Part shown: positions 52,524 through 61,580 of the stretch, one piece after another
Position numbering within the stretch: position 1 is the first letter of the stretch
Layout of the letters: each line of letters starts with the position of its first letter
NCBI RefSeq assembly: GCF_000819725.1
Contig: NZ_CDDH01000069.1
Location: 142,705 to 206,704 of the forward strand
Length of the DNA: 64,000 nt
Reading direction: 5' to 3'
Origin: Aeromonas australiensis
GTDB taxonomy: Bacteria > Pseudomonadota > Gammaproteobacteria > Enterobacterales > Aeromonadaceae
Translations under genes and position numbers: made by a program
The notes under the pieces: generated by a model
What the model was told of the DNA's origin: nothing
The model's input: only the letters and a program-made list of their open reading frames with translations
The model's database searches: none

Positions 52524-53735
52524 ATGAATGAGATCGTAAAAGGTAGTATCGATTTGATCCGGCAGCTCAACTACGGTCTGGTTTATGCCAGTCTCGAAGA
52601 GCACAAGGAGCTCTCTCGCACCGATCTCTCCCGCTTGACCGGCCTCTCACCTGCCAGCATCACCAAGATCACCCGTGAACTGCTTGATGGCGGTCTGGTG
52701 GTCACTTGCGGTGAAAGTTCGGTGGGGCGCGGCCGTCGTCAGACTTTACTGCGCATCAACGAGCGCCGCTTCCAGTTTCTCTCCATGCGTCTTGGCCGTG
52801 GCTATGTTGATATGGCGCTGTTTGACTTCTCCGGTCGTTCGCTGGCACGCCACCGTCACCGTTTTTCTGAGGCCGAACGGGCCGATCTACTGGGAAGTCT
52901 GGTGCACGCCATTCAGGTGTTCTTGCCAAAAAAGAACCTGAGTCTGGCCTGTATTGCGCTCTGTCTGCCGGGGCAGGTGGAACGTCACTCCGGCATGGTC
53001 AAACATTTTCCCTTCTATGATCTGCGTAACTGGCCGCTAGGGCCGACTCTGCAGGAGGTATTTGCGGTGCCTGTACTGGTGAGCGGTGATGTGCGCACCT
53101 GGATCCAGGCTGAGCGGGAGTGGGGGGCCGCCAAAAATTGTGCCGATGCGGTGCTGGTGTTTGTCCACAACGATATCGGGGTCGGCATGGTGGTCAACGG
53201 CCAGCTCATCGAAAGCGAGAATGCGTTGCTCGGCGATCTCAGTCATCTGCAGCTCGAGCCCTACGGCCAGCGCTGTTACTGCGGTGGCTTTGGCTGTGCC
53301 TGCACCCTGGTGACCAATCAGGCGCTGGAGGCGCAATACCGGGATCTGCGCGAGCGGATGCAAGAGCATGATCTGCCAGAGAGCGTCACCATCCGCGAAC
53401 TGTGCGAGCTGGCACTGGCAGGCAACAGCCTTTGTCAGGATATTCTCCATCAGGCGGCGGGCCGCCTCTCCAAGGTACTCGCCAACCTCATCTGTCTGCT
53501 CAATCCTGGCAAGCTGCTGCTCGGGGGCGAGATCACCCGTGCCGATCGGCTGCTGTTCCCCATGCTGCATCAGTCGCTGGCCAGCCAGTTGCCTGCCGAA
53601 TATCTGGTGCGGCTGCAGATTGAGTCCACCCACTTCTACGAAGATCCCACCAAGCCAACTTCGGTGCAGGTGCACAAGGCGCTGCGCGATGGCAGCCTGT
53701 TACTGGCGCTGCTGCGCAGTTGTCAGGAGTCATAA
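52524..53735 (+). CDS. ROK family repressor, Mlc/NagC-like
   Basis: A 403-aa sugar-responsive regulator. HTH near residues 30-55 (SRTDLSRLTGLSPASITKI) matches Mlc/NagC. A ROK sugar-binding/kinase-like domain follows, with the structural zinc cluster CYCGGFGCAC. ATG 52524 gives a start aligning with Mlc; GTG 52479 is an alternative. No PTS or amino-sugar gene is adjacent, so the regulon cannot be assigned from context. Confidence 0.85.
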   Translation: MNEIVKGSIDLIRQLNYGLVYASLEEHKELSRTDLSRLTGLSPASITKITRELLDGGLVVTCGESSVGRGRRQTLLRINERRFQFLSMRLGRGYVDMALFDFSGRSLARHRHRFSEAERADLLGSLVHAIQVFLPKKNLSLACIALCLPGQVERHSGMVKHFPFYDLRNWPLGPTLQEVFAVPVLVSGDVRTWIQAEREWGAAKNCADAVLVFVHNDIGVGMVVNGQLIESENALLGDLSHLQLEPYGQRCYCGGFGCACTLVTNQALEAQYRDLRERMQEHDLPESVTIRELCELALAGNSLCQDILHQAAGRLSKVLANLICLLNPGKLLLGGEITRADRLLFPMLHQSLASQLPAEYLVRLQIESTHFYEDPTKPTSVQVHKALRDGSLLLALLRSCQES

Positions 53736-53908
53736 GGCAAGAAGGGGTGGTACTGCGTCTGGCGAAAGGGAGAGGGATTGCTGTTCCGTCAGCCTGTAAC
53801 TCGGTACAATCTTGCGCTTTTCCGGCCGCGCCTTGTTATCGGGCCCTGTAGCGCCCTGATACGTTGGTATTGCTGCTGTTCCTGTTTTGACACCAGTTGT
53901 GAACCTAG

Positions 53909-54664
53909 ATGAAGCCTGTTCCTGATCACGCCGTCAACCGCCTGCGGGCTTGGCGCAAGAGTATCTCTACCCGACCGTTTCTTGCCCGTGGCGGCTCCCT
54001 GGCCCGCTGTCCTGCCTGTCAGCTACGTGAGGATTGGTGTGCTTGCGAGTGGCGCCCCGAGCTCAAAGCCGAGGCCGGTTTCTGCCTGCTGATGTATGAC
54101 AGCGAGCCGATGAAGCCCTCCAACACCGGGCGCCTCATTGCCGATGTGCTGCCGGATACCACCTGGGCATTTCTCTGGTCACGTACCCAACCCCATCCCG
54201 AGTTGCTGACTCTGCTGGCTGATCCTGCCTGGCAGCCCTATGTGGTTTTTCCCGCCTGCGAGAAGGCGCCAGCCCGCCTGACGGGGGAGGTGACGTTGGC
54301 GCCGGGTAAAAAGCCGCTCTTTATCCTGCTCGATGGCACCTGGCCGGAGGCGCGCAAGATGTTCAACAAGAGCCCCTATCTTGACGATTTTCCGGTGCTG
54401 GCCATCAAGCCAGATGCGCTCTCCACTTACGGCATGCGGGTGGCTAACTGCGACGAGCATCTCTGCACCGCCGAGGTGGCGGCCTGTGTGCTGGAAGTGG
54501 CGGGCGAGCTTAAAGCGGGGCAAGCACTGCAGCACTGGTTCAACTTGTTCAGCAGCCGCTACATGGCCGGTCGGGTCAGCCGTTTCCCCGGTGGCGATGA
54601 GGCCCATCTGTATGAGGCGTTGGCGGCCATCAAGGAAGCGGAAGCCCCATTAAGCGCACGGTAA
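53909..54664 (+). CDS. DTW-domain tRNA-uridine aminocarboxypropyltransferase, TapT-like
   Basis: A 251-aa protein of the DTW family. TapT (YfiP) in E. coli forms acp3U47 in tRNA using SAM. A zinc Cys set CPACQLREDWCAC (Cys 34, 37, 44, 46) and the signature LDGTWPEARKM at 141-151 are present. The N-terminal basic helix and length fit TapT. Monocistronic. Confidence 0.85.
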   Translation: MKPVPDHAVNRLRAWRKSISTRPFLARGGSLARCPACQLREDWCACEWRPELKAEAGFCLLMYDSEPMKPSNTGRLIADVLPDTTWAFLWSRTQPHPELLTLLADPAWQPYVVFPACEKAPARLTGEVTLAPGKKPLFILLDGTWPEARKMFNKSPYLDDFPVLAIKPDALSTYGMRVANCDEHLCTAEVAACVLEVAGELKAGQALQHWFNLFSSRYMAGRVSRFPGGDEAHLYEALAAIKEAEAPLSAR

Positions 54665-54862
54665 CAGACTCTCTGAGAGGGAGGGGCGTGCAGGGTTACA
54701 TTAATGAAGTTAAGGAATCAATTAGCTGCCAATGTTTCGTTAGATTCATTGATGGTGGCCCGCTAGGATAGCGCACAGCCTGTGCAGCCCCCGCACAACG
54801 TCGTTTTGGTGTTCTCCGGTTGCCCGACCCCTTCGGGCAATCCACTCTCGTGAGGTCTAAGG

Positions 54863-55639
54863 ATGGAATTGGAACTGGTTACTCTGTTTGCCCTGTTCGG
54901 TGTGGCGCTTGTCGCCGGCTTTATCGATGCCATCGCCGGTGGTGGCGGCCTGCTGACGGTGCCAGCCCTGCTTGCCACCGGCATGCCGCCCGCGCTGGTG
55001 CTCGGTACCAACAAGCTACAGAGCAGTTTCGGCTCCTTCTCCGCCACCTGGTTCTATGCTCGCAGAGGATTATTGGAGTGGGCCATGATCTGGCCCGCGG
55101 TGATCTGTACTTTTATCGGCGCCGCCGTGGGCACGCTGGCGGTGCAGACCATAGACGCCGCCATTCTCGAGCGCCTGCTCCCTTTCCTGCTGATGGCCTT
55201 TGCCTGCTACTTCTACTTCTCGCCGCGGGTAAGCGATGCCGAGAGTTCCCACCGTCTGACTCCCATGCTGTTTGCGCTGCTGGTGGGGGGCGGTGTCGGC
55301 TTTTATGACGGCTTCTTCGGGCCGGGCACAGGTTCGTTTTTTGCCATCGGTTTCGTGGCGCTGGCGGGCTTTGGCATGGCGCGCGCCACCGCCCATACCA
55401 AGCTGCTCAACTTCACCTCGAATATCGCCTCCCTGCTGTTCTTTGCCCTCGGTGGCAAGGTGGTGTGGAGCGTCGGCTTCTGCATGGCGCTGGGGCAGTT
55501 TATCGGCGCCCGCTTTGGCTCCAAGATGGTGCTGAAAAAAGGGGTGAAGCTGATCAAGCCGCTGCTGGTGACCGTCTCCTTGCTGATGTCTGCCAAGCTG
55601 GTGTGGAGCCAGTATCCGGAGCTGTTTGCCTGGATCTGA
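54863..55639 (+). CDS. TSUP (TauE/SafE) family transporter, YfcA-like
   Basis: A 258-aa inner-membrane protein with about eight hydrophobic segments in two related halves: GFIDAIAGGGGLLTVPALL early and GFYDGFFGPGTGSFFAIGFV in the middle, the paired motifs of TSUP permeases. Members move sulfite, sulfoacetate or other anions; the substrate is not known here. TAAGGATG places the start at 54863. Ends at a terminator. Confidence 0.9.
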   Translation: MELELVTLFALFGVALVAGFIDAIAGGGGLLTVPALLATGMPPALVLGTNKLQSSFGSFSATWFYARRGLLEWAMIWPAVICTFIGAAVGTLAVQTIDAAILERLLPFLLMAFACYFYFSPRVSDAESSHRLTPMLFALLVGGGVGFYDGFFGPGTGSFFAIGFVALAGFGMARATAHTKLLNFTSNIASLLFFALGGKVVWSVGFCMALGQFIGARFGSKMVLKKGVKLIKPLLVTVSLLMSAKLVWSQYPELFAWI

Positions 55640-55671
55640 ACCGTGGCGAGTGTGCGACAAATCGGATGTAT

Positions 55672-55697
55672 ACGGGGCCCAAGGGCCCCGTTGTCAT
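55672..55697 (+). terminator. Terminator of the TSUP transporter gene
   Basis: ACGGGGCCC AA GGGCCCCGT, then TGTC; strong stem, short T-run. It may serve both convergent genes. Confidence 0.68.
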
Positions 55698-55715
55698 ATC
55701 TGGTGTTTTACATGG

Positions 55716-56582
55716 CTAGCGCGGCGTGTCGCTGCGGTGGCGAAAGTGTTGTTGCAGGGCGCTCACCAGCCTGGCGATCCGCTCTCGCTTTAGGCTGTTT
55801 GGCCGGTAGACCAGATGCAGGGGGCGGCCCAGCCCGGGCAGTGGGCGCGCCATCTCCCCCTGTTCTCCCACCAGCCCCAGCAGGCCAGCGGGGAGCAGCA
55901 CAGGGCCAATGCCTGCCTTGGCGAGTTCGATGAGTGCCAGATAGGAGTCGAGCTCCATGGCGGGCTCCAGCCCCAAATCAGCCAGCGGTTCGCGCAGGTA
56001 GCGATTGGAGGGGTTCTCCAGATCCATGGTGAGGATCTTGCGCCTGCTTTCTGCGCTGGCTGGCGGCAGGCTCTGCTGCGCCTCGCCCACCAGATAGAAG
56101 GGCTCCTCAAGCAGCAGATCGGCGCCGAGGCCATGGCCGGGCGGGAGCCGACCAGCGCAGATGCCGAGCAGTGCATCGCCGCTGCGCACCCGCGCCAGAA
56201 TGACAGGCGTGTGGTGGGTAGAGAGGGCAAGGTGGGGATCGCGCGCCAGATAGTCGCGCATAAAATGGGCGAGATAACCCGCCAGCAGGGTTTCGGAGCA
56301 AGCGATGGGGAGGGGGCTCTGATCCGCCAGATCCTGGCTATCGGCCAGTACCCCTTTCATTTCAGCGAGACTTGGCGCCACCCGTGCCAGCAGCTCTTTT
56401 GCCTGCGGAGTGAGGCGGATCTGGCGTCCCTCCGGCTCGATCAGCTTCTTGCCAAGGCGCTGCTCCAGCTGGGCAATCCGCTTGCTTACCGCTGACTGGC
56501 TGATATAGAGGCGACTGGCCACCTTGGCCATGGTCCCTTCGCTCGCCAGCAGACTCAGCGTCTCCAGCCCTTCCAGTAACAT
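55716..56582 (-). CDS. LysR family transcriptional regulator
   Basis: 288 aa. N-terminal winged HTH (ASRLYISQSAVSKRIAQLEQ, residues 22-41) and a LysR substrate-binding domain from about residue 90. It lies 70 bases downstream of the EamA gene on the same strand and may be co-transcribed with it. Effector and targets unknown. Confidence 0.9.
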   Translation of the reverse strand: MLLEGLETLSLLASEGTMAKVASRLYISQSAVSKRIAQLEQRLGKKLIEPEGRQIRLTPQAKELLARVAPSLAEMKGVLADSQDLADQSPLPIACSETLLAGYLAHFMRDYLARDPHLALSTHHTPVILARVRSGDALLGICAGRLPPGHGLGADLLLEEPFYLVGEAQQSLPPASAESRRKILTMDLENPSNRYLREPLADLGLEPAMELDSYLALIELAKAGIGPVLLPAGLLGLVGEQGEMARPLPGLGRPLHLVYRPNSLKRERIARLVSALQQHFRHRSDTPR

Positions 56583-56652
56583 CTCGCCCCCTTGTTTATC
56601 GCCGTCAGGATCGTCACAGATTGGATCAGCGCTACCTTAGGGGCTGACTGGC

Positions 56653-57570
56653 TCAGGAGCAAGGGTCGTTTGCTACCTTGGCCGGTCGAATGCGCCATTC
56701 GCTCAAGGGAGGTGCGAAGATCACCAGATTGCCGATAAGGCTGATCACCACTCCGGCCACCGAGACCGGCTGCCAGACAAAACCTTCGTAAAAGGTGGAG
56801 AGGGTAAGTGCCACCAGCGGAAAGAGCACGGTGGCGTAGGAGGCCTTGCTGGCACCGATGCGCCCCACCAGCGTCAGATAGGCGGTAAAGGCGATCACCG
56901 AGCCAAACAGGGCGAGATAGACCATGGCCGCCAGATAGTGGCCATCGGTCGGCACCACCAGTTGCTGCCCGAGCAATGTGACCCAGCCCAGCAACAGCGC
57001 CACGCCGTAAACCATGCCCCAGGGCACCATCTGCAACACGTGGTAGCCATGGCGCTGGCCCCGGGCCGAGACCAGATTGCCCAGCGAAAAGCAGAGGGTG
57101 CCGCCGCAGGCGAGCAGCAGCCCCTTCCAGCCGTTTGCACCCAGTTGCGCATCTGCCAGCACCGGCCAGAACAGTAGCAGGGTGCCCAAAAGCCCCAGCA
57201 AGGAGCCTTGCAGCCAGCGCAGGGTGGGGCGCTTGCGCTCGAACAGCCAGAGGTTGAGGCCGTTGAAGATGCTGGCACTGGCGAAGATCACCGCCGACAT
57301 GCCGCTCGGGATATAGCGGGTGGCGTGGTAGAAGCAGAGAAAGTTGGTGGAAAAAAGCAGGGCACCGAGCAGCGCCGCATAGCGCTGGCCGTGCCAGGGG
57401 AGGCGTGGAAAGCGGCCGCTGGCGGTGAGCAGGGCAAACAGTGCCACCGCTGCCAGCAGGAAGCGGTAGAGCACCGACACCTCGATGGGAATGGGGCCAA
57501 GTTGCCAGGCGATGGCAATCCAGGTGCTGCCCCAGATAAGCACGGTGGCAAGATAGAGCATCAGATTCAT
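56653..57570 (-). CDS. EamA/DMT family transporter
   Basis: A 305-aa inner-membrane protein with ten hydrophobic helices in two EamA repeats. The start MNLMLYLATVLIWGSTWIAI carries the WGSTW motif common in RhaT/YdcZ-like DMT exporters. ATG 57570 is five bases from GGAA. It is divergent from the AraC gene, which may control it. Likely metabolite or amino-acid export. Confidence 0.88.
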   Translation of the reverse strand: MNLMLYLATVLIWGSTWIAIAWQLGPIPIEVSVLYRFLLAAVALFALLTASGRFPRLPWHGQRYAALLGALLFSTNFLCFYHATRYIPSGMSAVIFASASIFNGLNLWLFERKRPTLRWLQGSLLGLLGTLLLFWPVLADAQLGANGWKGLLLACGGTLCFSLGNLVSARGQRHGYHVLQMVPWGMVYGVALLLGWVTLLGQQLVVPTDGHYLAAMVYLALFGSVIAFTAYLTLVGRIGASKASYATVLFPLVALTLSTFYEGFVWQPVSVAGVVISLIGNLVIFAPPLSEWRIRPAKVANDPCS

Positions 57571-57738
57571 CACAGTTCCGGTGAGTCAGGGAGAGATGAG
57601 TCACTATGGGACGAGCCCTGATGGCTGGATTGCACCATCTTGCGGTTTTTCATCGCCCTGCGCTGTCATCTGCGGGCGCGGTCGGTAAGATGGATGGCAG
57701 CGGCATAACACGTACACCAGAACAGTTGGCAGGGGCGA

Positions 57739-58617
57739 ATGAAAACAGCAGGGGTATTTGATGCACTGGTCAGCACCGGCGCCCGGCTGGAGGACGCCTG
57801 CTGGCTCGAACCCGGGCTCGGGGTGGCCAGTTGGCGCAACTGCTATGACCAGACCCGTTATCACAAGCCGGGCCACCACACCCTGAGCGTCTATCTGCAG
57901 GGGGGCGAGCAGACCGAGCGACTCGATGGGCCGGGTGGCCACGGTGGCACCGGCAAGGTGTGCATCATGCCGGATCACCACAGATCCGAGTGGCTGGTGC
58001 GCGAAGAGTTTCGCTTCTTTCATCTCTACTTCACCCCGGCTCACCTCACCCGTATCGCCGAGGAGGCGTGTGACAAGGAGGGGCGCCACCTGCAACTGGT
58101 GGACAAGACCTTTATCGACGATCCGCAGGCGGCCGGGCTGGTGCAGCGCCAGTTGATGCAACTGCAGTGGCAGCACGGGATCGATCGGCTGGCGCTTTCC
58201 CACGGCGCCTGGATGTTGATCCTCCACGCCTACCGCCACCACACCGAGGAGGCTCCCGGTTTGCCGCCTCTACGCGGCGGGCTGGCGCCCGTGGTGATCA
58301 AGCGGGTGCAGGAGTATCTGCAGGCCCATCTGGCCGATTCGGTCACGCTGGCAGAGCTGGCGCAGCAGGCGGGGCTGAGCGAGTATCACTTTGCCCGCAT
58401 GTTCGGCCAGAGTCTCGGCTGCCCGCCCCACCGCTATCTGCTGGGGCTGCGGCTCAAACGGGCCAAGCAGCTGTTGGCTGGCCCCGAGCCGCTGGCCAGC
58501 ATCGCCAGTCAGTGTGGCTTCTCTTCCCAGGCTCATTTCGGCAATCGTTTTCGCGAGGCGTTTGGTTTGACGCCGGGACAGTGGCGGGCGCAATTGTCAT
58601 CTTCCCGTCACAGTTAA
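57739..58617 (+). CDS. AraC family transcriptional regulator
   Basis: 292 aa. A cupin-like N-terminal half (to about residue 140) and two C-terminal HTHs: VTLAELAQQAGLSEYHFARM and PLASIASQCGFSSQAHFGNR, ending TPGQWRAQL. AGGGGCGA precedes the ATG. Divergent from the EamA transporter gene across 168 bases; regulation of that gene is plausible inference. Confidence 0.9.
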   Translation: MKTAGVFDALVSTGARLEDACWLEPGLGVASWRNCYDQTRYHKPGHHTLSVYLQGGEQTERLDGPGGHGGTGKVCIMPDHHRSEWLVREEFRFFHLYFTPAHLTRIAEEACDKEGRHLQLVDKTFIDDPQAAGLVQRQLMQLQWQHGIDRLALSHGAWMLILHAYRHHTEEAPGLPPLRGGLAPVVIKRVQEYLQAHLADSVTLAELAQQAGLSEYHFARMFGQSLGCPPHRYLLGLRLKRAKQLLAGPEPLASIASQCGFSSQAHFGNRFREAFGLTPGQWRAQLSSSRHS

Positions 58618-58679
58618 CCCTGAGACTTTGGGCTAAAGAGGTGTACTCTCTACCACTTATCCATTGAAAGGAATGCCCA

Positions 58680-58802
58680 TTGAATTATCGCAAACGTCAA
58701 ATCCGTACCCGTCACCTCTGGTTCAGCCACTGGAATGCCCCGCAAGATCGCACCGCTGCTGTTACCCCTCCCGAACCTGCAGTGCCTCACAGTTCACGTT
58801 GA
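58680..58802 (+). CDS. Possible small basic protein, 40 aa
   Basis: TTG at 58680 lies seven bases after AAAGGAA and opens a 40-codon frame: a basic, aromatic first half (NYRKRQIRTRHLWFSHW) and a Pro/Ala-rich tail. No family is recognised. An ATG at 58674 opens another frame but would overlap the ribosome site. It is 77 bases before the OLD nuclease gene. Weak without conservation data. Confidence 0.35.
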   Translation: MNYRKRQIRTRHLWFSHWNAPQDRTAAVTPPEPAVPHSSR

Positions 58803-58879
58803 AAATGCCCCGCCTGCGATAGGATTTTCCCGGTAACTTTGCCACTATTGCCCCATCACAATGATGTGGACATGGCTGG

Positions 58880-60517
58880 ATGTTTCTGGAACGTATTGAA
58901 GTCAAAGGTTTTCGCGGTATAAGTCGCCTGTCGCTCGGGTTGGATCAGACCACAGTGCTGATCGGCGAGAACACCTGGGGTAAATCGAGCCTGCTGCGCG
59001 CCCTCTGGTGTCTGTTGGGGCAGGATGCCGAGCCTTATCAGTTCACCGGCGAGGATTTTCATCAGCCGGAAGATCCCGAGTTGGCGCCGGCACGCCATCT
59101 GCAACTGGTGCTCACTTTTTGCGAGCACAGACCCCAGATGTGCCAACACTCCCGTCGACTGGCCCGCCTCTCCCCCTCCTGGATACTGCACAAGGACAAA
59201 TTTCACCGCATTCACTACCGTGCCAGCGCCGAATTGCAGGCGGATGGGGCTGTGCTTACCACGCACGATTTTCTCGATGGCGTCGGCAAGAGCCTGCCCA
59301 TCGCCAACACCCATGAGCTGGTCTGTCTGCTGATCACCATGAACCCGGTATTCCGGCTGCGAGATGCCCGTAGCGCGCGTAACGGGGTCGAGGCGTTGCA
59401 GTGGGGTGATCTCTGTGAACATCGCTTGAGCGAGCTGGCGGACAAGCTGATCGACGAACCCCAGCGCATTGGCGAGCCCGAGCTTAAAGAGGCGTTGCAG
59501 GCGGTGCGCCAGCTGATGGATCACTACTTCAGCGCCCTGGCACCGATCAAGAACAAGCCCCGCAGTCAGCGCGAGATCATCAATCGTCCCATGACCCTGC
59601 GCAATCCGGGCAACCTGCATACTCTGCTGCGTCATGCCGATAACCGCGCGCTGCAGCTGGCGATGGCGGGAATGGCGGCGACCCTGTTACAGGCGCGGGG
59701 TAACCGCGAGCTGGAGGAGGGGGCTCGCCCCATCATGATCCTGGAGGACCCGGAGAGCCGGTTGCACCCGACCATGTTGGCGCTGGCGTGGGGGCTGCTG
59801 GAACAACTGCCGGGCCAGAAGCTGCTGACCACCAACTCGGGAGACTTGCTCTCTTCCCTGCCGCTCAATCAGGTGCGGCGGCTGGTACGCCGTCAACAGG
59901 ATATCCTCTGTCACCAGCTGGGGGGCGAGCGCTACAGCAGCGACGATCTGCGCAAGATCGCCTTTCATGTGCGGATCAACCGCCCCATGTCGCTGTTTGC
60001 CCGTTGTTGGTTGCTGGTGGAGGGGGAGACCGAGATCTGGTTGCTCTCCGAACTGGCGCAGATCTGTGGTTACAGTTTGCGAGCAGAAGGGGTGCGGATC
60101 ATCGAGTTTGCCCAGTGTGGTCAATCGCCGCTGATCAAGGTGGCGCGGGATTTTGGCATCGAGTGGCATCTGCTGACCGATGGTGACGAGGCTGGGCTCA
60201 AATATGCCACCTCGGCTCGTGGCCAGCTCAAAGGGGAGCGGGAGCGTGACCGTCTGACCCAATTGCCTGCCGCCGATATCGAGCACTACCTCTATCATCA
60301 TGGTTTTGAAGGGGTGTTTCGCCGTGAGGCCGGAGTAGGGGGGCGCGCCATGTGGAGTGCCAGCCACATCATCAGCAAGGCCATCCACAAGCGCAGCAAG
60401 CCGGGCATGGCACTGGCTGTGGTGGAAGAGGCAGAACGGCTCGGTGGTGAGCATATTCCGCCGGTGATCCGCCAGATGTTTGCCCGGGTGGTGGCGCTAG
60501 CCCGCGGTCAGGGCTGA
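58880..60517 (+). CDS. ybjD: OLD family ATPase-TOPRIM nuclease, YbjD-like
   Basis: 545 aa, close to E. coli YbjD. N-terminal SMC/RecF-like ATPase: Walker A GENTWGKSS at residues 29-37, signature and Walker B region MILEDPESRLHP. C-terminal TOPRIM nuclease: LLVEGETEIWLL and LLTDGDEAGLKYA provide the metal-binding Glu and Asp residues. OLD proteins are DNA nucleases; some act in phage defence, but no GajB-type helicase or reverse transcriptase is adjacent here. Cellular role unknown. Confidence 0.87.
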   Translation: MFLERIEVKGFRGISRLSLGLDQTTVLIGENTWGKSSLLRALWCLLGQDAEPYQFTGEDFHQPEDPELAPARHLQLVLTFCEHRPQMCQHSRRLARLSPSWILHKDKFHRIHYRASAELQADGAVLTTHDFLDGVGKSLPIANTHELVCLLITMNPVFRLRDARSARNGVEALQWGDLCEHRLSELADKLIDEPQRIGEPELKEALQAVRQLMDHYFSALAPIKNKPRSQREIINRPMTLRNPGNLHTLLRHADNRALQLAMAGMAATLLQARGNRELEEGARPIMILEDPESRLHPTMLALAWGLLEQLPGQKLLTTNSGDLLSSLPLNQVRRLVRRQQDILCHQLGGERYSSDDLRKIAFHVRINRPMSLFARCWLLVEGETEIWLLSELAQICGYSLRAEGVRIIEFAQCGQSPLIKVARDFGIEWHLLTDGDEAGLKYATSARGQLKGERERDRLTQLPAADIEHYLYHHGFEGVFRREAGVGGRAMWSASHIISKAIHKRSKPGMALAVVEEAERLGGEHIPPVIRQMFARVVALARGQG

Positions 60518-60546
60518 CCTGTTCGCTGTATCGCCCAAAATCGCCT

Positions 60547-60618
60547 GGACACATAGACGCATAGATGCATGGATGCATAGTCGCATAGTCGCATAGTCGC
60601 ATAGTCGCATAGGCGCAT
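60547..60618. repeat. 8-bp tandem repeat, about nine units
   Basis: Units of AGTCGCAT: four perfect copies at 60579-60610, flanked by variants (GGACACAT, AGACGCAT, AGATGCAT, GGATGCAT before; AGGCGCAT after). Thirty bases after ybjD and about 170 before the next gene. It is not coding in the sense direction and is an obvious candidate for copy-number variation. Confidence 0.85.
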
Positions 60619-60785
60619 AGATGAAAGAGGTTCGGCTGTCAGCAGGGGCCCCTTCAAGGTGCATCATGCTGACGGAAATGGTCCCTGATCGTTTGCCGTG
60701 ATTGGGGATAGCTGTCGGTTTGGGTATACTCGCCCCTCTCTGGCGCCCTGGTGGCGCAATTCGAACCCTTGCTGCTGGAGGCATC

Positions 60786-61505
60786 ATGTTCGTCCTACTC
60801 CCTTTTTGGCTCTTTCCCCTCACCGGATTGATGGCGCTTGGCGCCCTGATTGCCCTTGGCATCGTGCTGTGGCGCGGTGATATCTGCCCCGGGCAGCGCT
60901 CGCGCATCAGCCAGCAGCTCTTCTCCATCTGGGTCATTACCGCCCTCTCTCTGATGCTGGCGGTCGAGGCCAAGGCGGCCAGCTGGCTCATCTGGAGTGG
61001 TGGGGCCGCACTGGTGCTCGGGGTTGGCTTGTCGCTGGCCCAGTCACGGCTGGAGGGTAAACGTTCCGTCCCCTCTACGCTGCTCTGGCTACCTGCGTTG
61101 CCGCTTGCTGCCTATGGTGTCGGTCTCTTGCAACTACAGGGATGGGTAAGCGGTCTGCTGCAGATGATGATGCTGGGGGCGGCCTTTGCTCACCTGATGC
61201 TGCTGCGGGCCCGTCATCGGTTGCAGGCGTTCAACACTCTGCTGCCAGTGGCCGCTCTGGTCGGTGCCATGGCCAGCCTTATCTGGCTGGCGGTGCTGGT
61301 GGGCTGGCAAGGGGCCGAGGCCAACCTCGATGCCCTGATCCCGGCGGTGGTGACCCAGGCGGCCCTGCTGGTGGCCTCTCTGCTGCTTTGGTTCAGCCCG
61401 CTCTACTTGCAACGTGATACCGCGCCTGTGGTGGTCTCAACCTCCCTGTGTGGCCTGCTGATCGCCCAGATTGCCGCTACCAGCGTGTTGCACCAGCTGA
61501 TCTGA
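60786..61505 (+). CDS. Integral membrane protein of unknown function
   Basis: 239 aa with about seven hydrophobic segments, no recognised motif and few charged residues; the first helix is followed by a small charged loop (WRGDICPGQRSRI). GGAGG four bases before ATG 60786 sets the start; the frame is open to 60702 but that part lacks a ribosome site. A TATACT -10-like hexamer sits at about 60723. It ends at a strong terminator shared with glgX. Confidence 0.7.
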   Translation: MFVLLPFWLFPLTGLMALGALIALGIVLWRGDICPGQRSRISQQLFSIWVITALSLMLAVEAKAASWLIWSGGAALVLGVGLSLAQSRLEGKRSVPSTLLWLPALPLAAYGVGLLQLQGWVSGLLQMMMLGAAFAHLMLLRARHRLQAFNTLLPVAALVGAMASLIWLAVLVGWQGAEANLDALIPAVVTQAALLVASLLLWFSPLYLQRDTAPVVVSTSLCGLLIAQIAATSVLHQLI

Positions 61506-61523
61506 CACTGGCGCTGAAAAGAG

Positions 61524-61552
61524 AAAGCCCCGAGCCTTGGCTCGGGGCTTTT
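61524..61552. terminator. Bidirectional terminator between the membrane protein gene and glgX
   Basis: AAAGCCCCGAGCC TT GGCTCGGGGCTTTT. Confidence 0.88.
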
Positions 61553-61580
61553 GCATATCTGGCGCTGGGCCCTGCCGGTA

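Noticed and set aside
58880..60517. Gabija or other OLD-based defence system
   Set aside because: No GajB-type UvrD helicase, reverse transcriptase or other defence partner adjoins the gene; its length and features match the stand-alone YbjD group.
60547..60618. CRISPR array
   Set aside because: The 8-bp units are contiguous with no spacers and no cas genes are present.
60372..60991. Minus-strand ORFs over the 8-bp repeat
   Set aside because: The repeated CDYATM-like peptide comes from translating the tandem repeat; no ribosome site or family.
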